Source of the DNA: Arenicola marina
Taxonomy: Eukaryota > Annelida > Polychaeta > Arenicolidae
Direction: 5' to 3'
Length of the DNA: 64,000 bases
NCBI GenBank assembly: GCA_964019135.1
Contig: OZ025248.1
Span: 33,907,670 to 33,971,669 of the forward strand
Shown: one piece after another, positions 45,385 through 56,263 of the stretch
Numbering within the stretch: the first letter of the stretch is position 1
Layout of the letters: every line of letters begins with the position of its first letter
Position numbers and translations under genes: made by a program
The notes under the pieces: generated by a model
Database searches by the model: none
What the model was told of the DNA's origin: nothing
The model's input: the letters and a program-made list of their open reading frames with translations, nothing else

Positions 45385-46250
45385 GACAGGTCGGACTTTG
45401 TAGCTCTACCACGTTGACACGCATGTACCTCTACCACGTTGACACGTCCCGCATGTACCTCTACCACGTTGACACGTCACGCATGTACCTCTACCACGTT
45501 GACACTTCACGTTTGTACCTCTACTCCGTTGACACGTCACGCATGTACCTCTACCACGTTGACACGTCACGTTTGTACCTCTACCACGTTGACACGTCAC
45601 GTTTGTACCTCTACCACGTTGACACGTCACGCATGTACCTCTACCACGTTGACACGTCACGTTTGTACCTCTACCACGTTGACACGTCACGTTTGTACCT
45701 CTACCACGTTGACACGTCACGTTTGTACCTCTACCACGTTGACATGTCACGCATGTACCTCTACCACGTTGACATGTCACGCATGTACCTCTACCACGTT
45801 GACACATCACGCATGTACCTCTACCACGTTGACACGTCACGCATGTACCTCCACCACGCTAACACGCCACGCATGTACTTATACCACGTGGACACGTCAC
45901 GCATGTACCTCTACCACGCTGACACGTCACGTTTGTACCTCTAACACGTTGACACGTCACGCATGTACCTCTACCACGTTGACACGTCACGTTTGTACCT
46001 CTACCACGTTGACATGTCACGCATGTACCTCTACCACGTTAACATGTCACGCATGTACCTCTAACCACGTTGACATGTCACGCATGTACCTCTACCACGT
46101 TGACACATCACGCATGTACCTCTACCACGTTGACACGTCACGCATGTACCTCTACCACGTTGACACGCCACGCATGTACCTCTACCACGTTGACACGTCA
46201 CGCATGTACCTCTACCACATTGACACGTCACGCTTGTACCTCTACCATGC
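45385..46250 (+). repeat. 30-bp minisatellite, about 29 copies
   Basis: GTACCTCTACCACGTTGACA followed by CGTCACGCAT or CGTCACGTTT repeats every 30 bp. As 30 is a multiple of three, frames on both strands stay open for hundreds of codons (Cys-rich on both). No start context or domain supports translation. Confidence 0.97.
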
Positions 46251-46565
46251 CGTATCCGAGTTTATCAACCAACTGTGTGGTCAGATTGTTTTGTATTGCT
46301 CAATCCATCGAAAGAATGAAGGCAGTCAGAACATGTTTTGTATACCACCAAACAATAGGTGCTATACAATATGACATCAATTTAGTTATGCTTACACAGC
46401 TACACCCATCAAAACGGTCCGCGACGAAAATAAACAAATACCCGTACCCAACCCGCGACACCCGCAGGGCTAAAATAAATCCACCCGCCACCCTGTGAAA
46501 AATCTGAATCCGTCACTCTCGTGACCCTACTGAGCTCACTTGTTAACGTACTGTGTACGCTACTA
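46251..46565. other. No gene recognised
   Basis: Short intergenic segment between two arrays. Nothing identified. Confidence 0.45.
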
Positions 46566-46858
46566 CCTCTACCTCGAACATGTCACGCTTGTATAAATAA
46601 GTCTGATAGTCAGGTCACGCTTTTACGTCTACCAGGCTTGTATAAATAAGTCTGATAGTCCGGTCACGCTTGTACCTCTACCAGGCTTGTATAAATAAGT
46701 CTGATAGTCCGGTCACGCTTGTAACTCTACCAGGCTTGTATAAATAAGTCTGATAGTCCGGTCACGCTTGTAACTCTACCAGGCTTGTATAAATAAGTCT
46801 GATAGTCAGGTCACGCTTGTAACTCTACCAGGCTGGTATAAATAAGTGACAGTCAGAT
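46566..46858 (+). repeat. 49-50-bp tandem repeat, about six copies
   Basis: CTTGTATAAATAAGTCTGAT followed by AGTCCGGTCACGCTTGTAAC repeats. It lies within 90 bp of the glycosyltransferase stop and probably overlaps its 3' UTR. Confidence 0.93.
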
Positions 46859-46944
46859 TTACGCGATTCTCTTTGTACACTGACACCACGTTTGCACAGT
46901 TTTAACCACGCACACGCTATATATACAAACGTCTTGACTTCTAA

Positions 46945-48177
46945 CTAGGCACCGGTGTCGAATAACCGCGGCGATCCGTACAGAATGGTCCTCGCGATTT
47001 CTCCGAAGGTTGAATTCCAAGTTTTGACGTTTTCCTCGTCGGGAGCCTGTCGGGGGAACCAGAGGCTGGAGATCCAGACGCGATACCACAGGTGGATGGC
47101 GTAGTGGGAGTGCCACTCCGTGAGGTTGGGGCCGAAGATGTACTCCATCTCGTCGTAGTTTGGTCGATGTAGCTTGGTGGGCTCGACGTGCAGTAGGTGC
47201 GGGTAGCGGCGCCAGAGCTGGTAGGGCACCTTTCCCGTGTTGTAGGCCCACTCGGCCGTGCGGTAGTCATCCAGAAAGGAGTTGATCCACATGAGGAGGA
47301 AGGCGGATGTCTTAGCGCACACGATGATCCCGCCGCACATGCGTTGCTCGTTCTCCAGGCCCAGCGTGCAGGGGAACCGCCGCAGGGGGTCGAAGGCGCG
47401 CGTGACCAGGACGTCCAGATCCAGGTAGATCCCTCCGTGCTCTAGTAACACCCGAAGGCGGTCCACGTTCGAGGTCGAGGTCTCATAGTACGGGGGTTTG
47501 AGGGGCTCCCCGAAGAGGCATTCGGACGGTTCCCTGTGTACCACCCGGAGGCTGGGCAGGGCGCGAACGCTCTCCCAATACTCTCCGATCGGTTCCGAGT
47601 TGGTGTGAAAGAAAATGGATTCCGGTTTGATATTCTGCTGCGCGCTGAGGACGCTCAGCATTTGGTGGAATTTAAACTTGGTCGGCGATGAGGTGTACCA
47701 TATGTAGTGCACGATATTGGGGACGAGGAATCCGTCCTCGCTGGGTAGCGGCCCATCGCCGGATCCCGACAAGGACCCGGATCCCGACAAGGACCCGGAT
47801 CCCGACCAGGACCCGGATCCCACCGGCTGCCTCACAGGGCCACCCCGATTGACCGCGGTAGTGTCCGTGGCGGTGACGTCACTTCCAGGACGTGTAATGA
47901 CGTCATTGACGACGCTGCGTCGCTCTCTGCGCGCGGGATTCCCCGTCGGGAGCGACCCTTCCAGTGGCAGATCCAGACGCCCATACTGGACGCCGGAGAC
48001 GACCTCTCGCGGGAGAGAGAGAGGGTGCATCCACTGTGGAACAAAGTTTCGCGACCCCAAAGCGCTGCAGTTGAGTGAGGCAAGAGAAGGGTTTTGGAAA
48101 GACGGAAAGCCGGCCAGGAGGCAATAGACCGGGAGTGTCACCAGGACCACTCCGAGCAGCACTCTCTTCAATCGCAC
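46945..48177 (-). CDS. DXD glycosyltransferase (GT32 type), exon 2
   Basis: This exon encodes 410 residues of a type II Golgi enzyme that should move a sugar from a nucleotide-sugar donor to a glycan. Exon residues 6-24 (VLLGVVLVTLPVYCLLAGF) are the signal-anchor. Residues 25-150 are a stem with a Ser-Gly repeat. From 153 (PNIVHYIWY) the catalytic domain runs to about 380, with NVDRLRVLLEHGGIYLDLDV (DLD at 253-255, the metal/nucleotide-sugar motif), CGGIIVCAK, and a final HLWYRVW. N-glycosylation sequons lie at NCS 36, NLT 361 and NST 398. The 5' end is not an ATG but follows an acceptor (CTTTCGCTGCAG|GTGCG), so the start is in an upstream exon. The fold matches Gly_transf_sug/A4GALT-like GT32 enzymes. 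The acceptor sugar cannot be told from sequence. Confidence 0.9.
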   Translation of the reverse strand: MRLKRVLLGVVLVTLPVYCLLAGFPSFQNPSLASLNCSALGSRNFVPQWMHPLSLPREVVSGVQYGRLDLPLEGSLPTGNPARRERRSVVNDVITRPGSDVTATDTTAVNRGGPVRQPVGSGSWSGSGSLSGSGSLSGSGDGPLPSEDGFLVPNIVHYIWYTSSPTKFKFHQMLSVLSAQQNIKPESIFFHTNSEPIGEYWESVRALPSLRVVHREPSECLFGEPLKPPYYETSTSNVDRLRVLLEHGGIYLDLDVLVTRAFDPLRRFPCTLGLENEQRMCGGIIVCAKTSAFLLMWINSFLDDYRTAEWAYNTGKVPYQLWRRYPHLLHVEPTKLHRPNYDEMEYIFGPNLTEWHSHYAIHLWYRVWISSLWFPRQAPDEENVKTWNSTFGEIARTILYGSPRLFDTGA

Positions 48178-48632
48178 CTGCAGCGAAAGTATACAGCGGG
48201 GTAAGTAAGGAAATAATAAAGATAGTAATATAGAGTATTCAATTATATTAATTATACAATGTAGAAATTAAAGGTATTGACATGAATCAGACCTCACCAA
48301 ATAATAATATAGACTATTACGGAATTGATATAAGACTTAGATCAATAGACATCTGTTCTAAGGCTGTTCTAGAGCACTGCAAATGTACTGACACGATATA
48401 AAATGACTGAAAGGACTTACATGACTGACATGATATAAAATGACTGACATGACTGAAATGGCCAACCTGAGATGACATGACATTACATGAGATGACATGA
48501 GATGACATGACAAATATATTAACCCCCCCCCCCCCTAACCCCCTCTCCCCACTCCCCCCCCCCTTCAGTCTGCATTCAAACTCCTCTTATTAGTTGCTGA
48601 AATCTGTCACATTTACTTATTTATATACTCAC
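48178..48632 (-). other. Intron of the glycosyltransferase gene
   Basis: Bounded by GTGAGT (48632 side) and CTGCAG (48178 side) on the minus strand. It contains GATGACAT/TGACATGA repeats (48360-48515) and poly-C runs (48526-48560). Confidence 0.65.
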
Positions 48633-48674
48633 CCCGTGCTGCCACAATGTCCATAGCCTCTTCTTGGACTGCAT
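48633..48674 (-). CDS. DXD glycosyltransferase, first coding exon
   Basis: On the minus strand ATG opens MQSKKRLWTLWQHG and ends at a strong donor (CACGGG|GTGAGT) in phase 0, exactly the phase of the 48177 acceptor. Joined, the N-terminus is a short basic cytosolic tail directly before the membrane anchor, the expected layout for a Golgi type II enzyme of about 424 residues. The intron is 455 bp. A TTTGCAG acceptor just upstream (48684-48690) suggests a further 5' non-coding exon. Confidence 0.7.
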
Positions 48675-49936
48675 TATGGCACCCTGCAAACAACACCCAA
48701 GTAAGTTACCAGGTACGATTACAGCAAGACGATTACAGCAATACGATTACAATATGTGTTTATTTATACCCCATTTATTTAATTTAAATTAAGTTTTATC
48801 CAGCTGCATTTCTGTCATCTGTCATCGTGCACTGAAGCCAAATAGATAAAAGAGGCACTTAAAAACGACCGTATAGCCAAACGAACGCCAACAAACTAGT
48901 ATTGACAATCCGGGCATTGGCAACTCGGTTATTAACAGTCGGGATACGCTGCTGGGACCGCAAAGGATGTTTGCATTGTGGCGCCACCGGCTTGTAACCG
49001 GGATGTAAACCACCGCCGGTCGAGCGGCAACAACAACGGCTTACACCAAGGCCTCGTGTGTTTGTGTCAGAAATAACATGGAGGTGCCAGGCGCACGGCT
49101 TCTGGTAAGTCTCTTTCCACCACGGCAACCCCCCCCCCCACCCCCCTCCCCACCACTTCACCCCCAAACTTCGAGGTCTGTCGAAGTCTATCCTGGGGCA
49201 TGCGGGAGAGATGGGGGTGGGTAGTCCCATATGAGACAGTTGTTGCTCCGCGCAACAGTCTCATATCCTCAGGCAGGAAATGTGGAGGGAAGATTTGTTT
49301 GTGTGGGCGACTAAGTGTTCCGAATGGCACGATCCATCAAACCATAGTCATTTTGTACTATGATACCTAAACTTCATATTTACCACAAAACCCACATGCA
49401 TATGAACTAACAAAGTATCGCATTACTATCAAGTCGGTTGAAATGAGACTTTCTTGTTGTTTATCGCGCCATTTCGTATTTGGTCATCTTTCACCAGCGG
49501 CTTTCGCCAGGTGGCGTTTCGCTTATTGCGCTTCAATGGCTGGGTGTATAAAGCGCCACCAAGCGAATGGTGTTATTTTGACGACATGCGCGTATGCGCA
49601 AATTTGGGTGGGTAAAATGACGAATGGAACAGAGCAGTCTGCTGGCTTGAGAAAACAATAAACGTTTATCGTCGTAATGATGAAGACTTGAACCAAAATA
49701 ATAAAGTAAGTTGATAGATGCATACTTCCAGAAACCATTCCCATACTCCAAAAAGTTCTCGCCATCAACACCGCTTCTCGCCACGCATGTTTGTGCATTT
49801 CCATACAGGATTTGATGGTTAGGACATGTGGCGTTGTTTCCCAACAACGTCTCATGGCATGGGGCTATGGGTGGGGAGAGGATATATGTATCTTTTGTTG
49901 GATGCTGGGAGAATATCCTAAAGATATACACTAGCT
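48675..49936. other. Upstream of the glycosyltransferase; no further exon supported
   Basis: Presumed promoter and 5' non-coding DNA of the minus-strand gene. A C-run lies at 49130-49147. No CRE or other clear core element found. Confidence 0.4.
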
Positions 49937-50048
49937 GGCTCGCTCGCTGACCACCCTGGGTCACCTTACCTCTCTTCCATGTAACCTCGCTGACCACCCT
50001 GGGTCACCTTACCTCTGTTCCCTGGTTCTCTCGCTCACCATCCTGGGT
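49937..50048 (+). repeat. Small outlying cluster of the 44-bp satellite
   Basis: Two and a half copies of CGCTGACCACCCTGGGTCAC plus CTTACCTCT, the monomer of the large arrays at 55-62 kb. The cluster abuts the C-rich array directly. Confidence 0.9.
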
Positions 50049-50049
50049 C

Positions 50050-50520
50050 GGGAGCAGGACAACTCCCCCACGAAAAATTCCCCCCCGGTCAGTTCCTCCC
50101 CGACAATCCCCCCCCCCCGGACAATTGCCCCCTAGGACAATTCCCCCCCGGACAACTCCCACCCGGACAATTCCCCCCCGGACAATTCCCCCCTAGGACA
50201 AGTCCCCCCCGGACAATTTCCCCGCGGACAATTCCCCCCCGGACAACTCCCCCCCCCCCGGACAATTCCCCCCCTCCCAGACAATTCCCCCCTAGGACAA
50301 CTCCCCCCCCCGGACAATTCCCCCCTGGAAAATCCCCCCCCCCCGGTCAGCACCACCCCAGATAATTCCCCTCCGGACCACTCCCCCGCCAGAAATTCCC
50401 CCTAGGAAATTCCCCCCAGGACAACTTCCCCCTGGACAACTCTCCCCATACAAGTCCCCCCCGGACAATTTCCCCCTAGGACAATTCCCCCAGACACCCC
50501 CCCCCCCCGAGACAATATCT
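50050..50520 (-). repeat. C-rich GGACAATTCCCCCC array
   Basis: About 28 units of a 15-20-bp repeat (CGGACAATTCCCCCC with CTAGGACAA variants). It is the reverse complement of the array at 52980-53512. G-quadruplexes are possible on the minus strand. Confidence 0.93.
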
Positions 50521-51014
50521 CGGACACTGTCACCCACATCATCCCAAACGGAGACGCCCCCACCCCTCCCGCCAATCCCCACCGGTCAAACCCCAACTGT
50601 ATGTCGTGCGTGTGAAGGAGTTTGGCGCTGTCTGTTCTAGAACACCCGTTAGGTTGCATTGTGGATGTGCAGGTTTCATATTATATTTCCATGTACACTG
50701 AGAAGTTCTGTCTCAACAAGCCCACAATAAGCCCTGGGCCTTCTGTAACATTCGAATTTGGAACTACATCAATGGCGCAGACGTATTAGAGAGACCCTGC
50801 GGCTATGAAGGGGTGGGGCGGGGGGTGTACGCCTATGTTATCGCGGTCACACAAACCCTCCTATAGGACAGATTCGCGGGCGAAATTTAGTTTGTCAGGG
50901 TTTTTTCAGGCTCCCAAAGTTTTCGAGTATCAATATCGAAAAAGTTGTGACCATTCAAAGCCGACGTGCGAGTTAATATCAAATATATCTGAATAATTCA
51001 TACTCCTGTGCCGG
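50521..51014. other. No gene recognised
   Basis: Unique sequence between arrays. Nothing identified. Confidence 0.4.
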
Positions 51015-52115
51015 TGTAACATGACCAGCTGTCCCCCCATGACAGCGTGTCCCCACCTCCAGTTCGGGTATACGCGCGGAGGAGGTCAATAGTTATGGGA
51101 GGGACACATTGTCATGGGCTGAATATATCTTAAGATACATGGGGAGGCGGGTGGGGGGGGGCATGTTGTCATGGGTTGAATATAGCTATGACCAGACATC
51201 CCTTTAGCCTAGCATGAGATCACCGATTTACGTGGGTTAAGGGACATGGGGAGGGGGGGGGGGGACATGCTGTCACGGGTTAAAATACAGCCATGACCAG
51301 GTGTCCCCTTAGTTTAGCATTGGATCACTGATCCAGGTGGGTTAAGGGATAGAGAGAGGGGGGGACATGTTGTCATGGGTTAATTATAGCTATGACCAGA
51401 TGTCCCCTTAGCTTAGCACGGGCTTACCGATATATGTTGGTTAAGGGACATGGGGAGTGGGGGGGACATCCTGTCACGGGTTAATATAAAGCCATGACCA
51501 AATGTCCCCTTAGTTTCGCATTGGACCACACATCCAGGTGGGTTAAGGGACCCCGGAAGGGTGGGGGGGGACGTGTTGTCATGAGTTGAATATAGCTATG
51601 ACCACATGTCCCCTTATTCTAGCACGAAATTACCCATCTGTGGGTTAAGGGATATGGGCAGGGGAGGGGGGGGGGGCATGCTGTCACGGGGTAACATGAC
51701 CAGCCGTCCCCGCATGACAGCGTGTCCCCCCTGCAATTCTAATGTATGCGTGCAAATGAGGGCACTATAGTTATGGGGGGACCCATTGTCATGGGCTGAA
51801 TGTATCTTAATGTACATGTACATTGGGGGGGGGGGGCGGGGGACATGCTGTCACGGGTTAAAATACAGCCATGACCAGGTGTCCCCTTAGGTTAGCATTG
51901 GATCATTGATCCAGGTGGGTTAAGGGCCATAGAGAGGGGGGACATGTTGTCAAGGGCCTAATATAGCTATGTTTGGGTATTCCCTTAGCTTAAACAGGAA
52001 TTACCGATCTATGTGGGTTAAAGGACATGGGCAGGGAGGGGGGGGGGACATGCTGTTACGGTGTAACATGACCAGGCGTCCTCCCATGACAGTGTGTCCA
52101 CTCGTCATATGACAG
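51015..52115 (+). repeat. Complex array related to the 25-kb MITE
   Basis: Alternating modules of roughly 115-120 bp contain GACATG(C/T)TGTCA(C/T)GGGTTAA, TATGACCAGATGTCCCCTTA and GGTGGGTTAAGGGA, with G-runs between. Two module types alternate, giving a dimer of roughly 240 bp. The phrase GTAACATGACCAGCTGTCCC with CATGACAGCGTGTCC recurs at about 51018, 51688 and 52062 and resembles the terminus of the MITE at 25373. Confidence 0.8.
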
Positions 52116-52979
52116 CCAGAGAATATCAAATACGCCATTTTGTTGTCATCGCGAGTGAAATGTTTGGTTAAGAAGGCATCCAACTAGACACCGGCATTCT
52201 TTTCTTTTTTTGACGATAGAGATAATGGGTACATACGACATCGAGGGAAAATGCAGGTTTCTGCTCCGGGGAAAGAAGAAAAGGTGAAAAAAGGTGTTAT
52301 TTGTGTGATACGTATTTGTTTACCTAGCTATACATAGTGCCCCGCACGCCCCCCCCCCCCCCACCCCGCCTCGGCAGTCGCTTACTCGTCAAGACGAAAG
52401 TACCTTTCGTTGACCAAATGCACTTTAGGTACTTTAGTAAGTAAATGTGTGACATAGAATACAGTTTGGTTTGGACGGAAGTAAATTTGGTTCACCATAT
52501 GACGTTTTGTCACAACGTGGGCAGAAGCCTATAATTTTTCATATGGGTGTTACCTCACTCATGAGTGAGTTAACTCTTGTCGTCCCATGGCTGCGCACAT
52601 GACGTGCCAATGTGGAAGGAAATACATATTTTCTCATGCACCACTCGCACCCTAGTGGCGGGGAAGGGGGCGGGTGCACTAGATGTATTTAGGTATATAT
52701 ATGTGTCGCCCAATGACCCCTTTTTTCGCCATTTTTCTCTCAATCCCCGGAGCAGAAATCTGATATTTCTCTCGATGTGCCCATCTGAGACTGAAGTATT
52801 GTTTTTAATTGCAGCTATTGACTATACATTACAGTTCATGTCGAAAGTGTTCAAATAATTAACCACCGTAAACTTTGCCATGACTGCCAGTGTCTATCCC
52901 TCCCGGATGTCCTCCCGAAGTAGTCCTACGTGTCGGAAGGAGAAGGGGGGGGGGGTGCTTGTCCGTTTGCGGGTGTGTG
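52116..52979. other. No gene recognised
   Basis: Poly-C at 52350-52365. An open frame at 52577 is unsupported. Confidence 0.4.
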
Positions 52980-53512
52980 TTTCCAGGGGGTGGTTATCGT
53001 CCAGGGGGGTATTGTCCGGGGGCAACTTGCCGGGGGGGACTGGCTCAAGGGGAACATTTTCCAGGTGGGGGATTGTAGTGGTGGGGGGGGGGTTGTCCGA
53101 GGGGGAACTGACTGGGGGGGAATTGTCCGGGGGGGGGAATTGTCCGGGGGGGACTTGTCCGGGGGGGACTTGTCCCAGGGGGGAATTGTCCGGGGGGGAC
53201 TTGTCCTAGGGGGGAATTGTCCGGGGGGGAATTGTCCGGGGGGGGAATTGTCCGGGGGGGGGGAAGTTGTCCGGGGGGGACTTATCCTAGGGGGGAATTG
53301 TCCGGGGGGGAATTGTCGGGGGGGAGTTGTCCGGGGGGGACTTGTCCTAGGGGGGAATTGTCCGGGGGGGAATTGTCCGGGGGGGAGTTGTCCGGGGGGG
53401 GACTTGTCCTAGGGGGAAATTGTCCGGGGGGGAATTGTCCGGGGGGGGGGAGTTGTCCGGGGGGGACTTGTCCGGGGGGGAATTTTCCGGGGGGAAGTTG
53501 TCCTAGAACCCC
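52980..53512 (+). repeat. G-rich GGGGGGAATTGTCCGG array
   Basis: About 28 units of GGGGGGAATTGTCCGG with ACTTGTCC and TTGTCCTAGG variants. Same family as the array at 50050-50520, in the opposite orientation. G-runs of 5-9 recur every 15-20 bp. Confidence 0.93.
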
Positions 53513-55154
53513 CTGCGTCACCTTATCTCTGTCCCTAGGACTAAATCACCCTGGCCACTGTTGTGTACAGGGTGATAACTCGACATAGGGAAAAAGCAGT
53601 CAGCACGGCTATGGTGCTCCACAATCGACACGATTCAGCAAATTTGGTAGGGTTTGGGGCCAGATTCATAACATTTTATGGAACTACATACTTTTTATGG
53701 AGGGGTCTGTCATATTAGACATATATTTGTGTCCTATCGTTTCTTATTTGGCCAACTTTTGCAACATACTTCCTGCCACAATCGCTCCTCGCCGCCATAT
53801 TGGCCCCGCAGTAAATGTATTTTTTTAGGACAAAGTACTGAAAAAAAGTTGAGAAACTGATAAAATTAATTTCACAAATACTCATTGCTGGTGTTGAAAG
53901 CCCGTCCGCACCTCTAGTATCTAGTTTGTTCAATAAAAAAAGAATGAAACCTACGGTATTTCTGGACGAATGCGTTCATGTTACGAATGGGAGTGGGTGA
54001 GCAACACGGGTAGAGGCATTTTATGCGCGGGGGAGTGGGAGGGGGTATTGGAGGCATAAGCCGCAGAAGCCGAGGGCCGGGTTTTCGCCAATAGATATGT
54101 CTAAGAAATAGGGGTGATGATATATGTATGACGCGAATATCCTGCATCAAAGTGTTCATAGAAGTTTTCAGATGTCAAGGGCGGGAGCAGGAAAGCTCCC
54201 GTCCCCACCCGCGGTCAATTCACCCTGCGCTGAATAATTCTTGACGGACAACTCCCCATCCCCGTCACCCCTCCCCCCCCCCCACCCCGCAATCCACCCC
54301 GTCAACTACTCCTCCCCCCTGACACCCCCCCCCCCCCCCCACCGACAACAGGGGAAAACAACCCCAATGCCCCCCACCCCAGACAATCGAGGACAACTCG
54401 ACCCTAGAAGTATGCAAAGTACCTTGAACGGCACAGGAGTTGAATTATTAAATTCAATGAGTTAATATCTGAATTCAGATACTTGACATTAACTCGCATG
54501 TCGGTTGTGACTAATCAAAACGCGTATAGCTACACGAAAGCTCAGCACGTGAATCTTATGTTAAAGTACTTCGGTTTGTGTGACCACGAAAGCACAAAAC
54601 ATATACCCCCACCTCATCTAACCCCGGACATCCCCCCACCCCCCCAGTCCAAGATCGCGCGACCGTATAGACCTAGAGAGAGAGACTACGCTAATCAGCC
54701 ACTCTTCCCGTTATGGGGAGACCCACTTCATTGTGCCTATGACTTCCCGGCGTAAACGTTATTTGCGATCGTAAATGATCATATGGGGTCTCTCTAATAC
54801 GTCCCAATTCAGATCTAGACCAATCGACAGACGTGTGTAAATTATGTGAGATCTGCACATCTACATTGCAACCTAACAGATGTTATAAACAGAACAAGCA
54901 GCGCCACGCTCCTTCACATGCCCAGTAGTTGGTCCGGAGTGGGGGTTTCACCGGTGGGGGAGGGGGGGGATGTCTTTTTAAACACAAAAATTTGCTCTCT
55001 TAGGCATCAATGCATCCGCGGAAACCCCTAACCAGATAAACCTCATATGTACCTGTATAGCCGCATAGCCGCCTTGTTAACGTCTTGGTTGAATCAAGCT
55101 TGTCATGTCAGGTTCTCGTTCAGATGACGTCGCTAGTCGCCTCATTTATATATA
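53513..55154. other. No gene recognised
   Basis: Mostly unique. C-runs lie at 54276-54290 and 54320-54345, near two more GGACAACTC-like phrases that look like decayed units of the C-rich array. Confidence 0.4.
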
Positions 55155-55157
55155 TAT

Positions 55158-55855
55158 ATCGCTGACCACCCTGGGTCACCTTACCTCTGTCCCCTGTAAG
55201 CTCGCTGACCACCCTGGGTCACCTTACCTCTGTCCCCTGGCTCGCTCGCTGACCACCCTGGGTCACCTTACCTCTGTCCCCTGGCTCGCTCGCTGACCAC
55301 CCTGGGTCACCTTACCTCTGTCCCCTGGCTCGCTCGCTGCCCACCCTGGGTCACCTTACCTCTGTCCCCTGGCTCGCTCGCTGACCACCCTGGGTCACCT
55401 TACCTCTGTCCCCTGGCTCGCTCGCTGACCGCCCTGGGCCACCTTACCTCTGTCCCCTGGCTCGCCCACTCGCTGACCACCCTGGGCCACCTTACCTCTG
55501 TCCCCTGGCTCGCTCGCTGACCACCCTGGGTCACCTTACCTCTGTCCCCTGGCTCGCTCGCTGCCCACCCTGGGCCACCTTACCTCTGTCCCCTGGCTCG
55601 CTCGCTGACCACCCTGGGTCACCTTACCCCTGTCCCCGCTCGCTGACCACCCTGGGCCACCTTACCTCTGTCCCCTGGCTCGCTCGCTGACCACCCTGGG
55701 CCACCTTACCTCTGTCCCCTGGCTCGCTCGCTGACCGCACTGGGCCACCTTACCTCTGTCCCCTGGCTCGCTCGCTGACCACCCTGGGTCACCTTACCTC
55801 TGTCCCCTGGCTCGCTCGCTGACCACCCTGGGCCTCCTTACATCTATCCCCTGAA
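55158..55855 (+). repeat. 44-bp satellite, array A (about 15 copies)
   Basis: CGCTGACCACCCTGGGTCAC, CTTACCTCTGTCCCCTGG and CTCGCT make a 44-bp monomer. Some copies carry a 4-bp longer junction (CTCGCCCACTCGCTG). The unit is the same as in array B. Confidence 0.97.
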
Positions 55856-56263
55856 TGCTGGACAACACGGCTATATTCCTGACGGTGTCCGGCCGTAAAG
55901 CTCAGCTGGGACAAGACGACTTCCGTCTCATCGAGTCAGCAATGGAGACACTGGTGTGAGGCATGTATTCCTATATATCTATACATGCATTGTGGACGGT
56001 TATACTGTTATATAATGATCCCAATTTGTAATTATGCAAACGTTTAGTGTGAACGTACAATAGCGCGATGGCGAATGGCATGCAAAATTCAGAGAAGCAT
56101 GGTATCTACCCCCCCCCCCACCTCCACCCTTAACATTAAGCTACGCTGGCTCGCCCCATCTGCTCTAACCCTAGGCTCCATGCCCTTTCAATGCACAGGA
56201 TATTGCCACCTGTTACGTTCCGAAAACAACGTCGTTATTTTTACGTCGTTATTTACGCCACTG
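55856..56263. other. Left flank of the inverted-repeat element
   Basis: No gene. It ends with GTCGTTATTTACGCCACTG, part of the dispersed repeat also found at 19220. Confidence 0.45.

Noticed and set aside
45406-46498. Cys-rich open frames in the 30-bp array
   Set aside because: Same multiple-of-three artefact, open on both strands at once.
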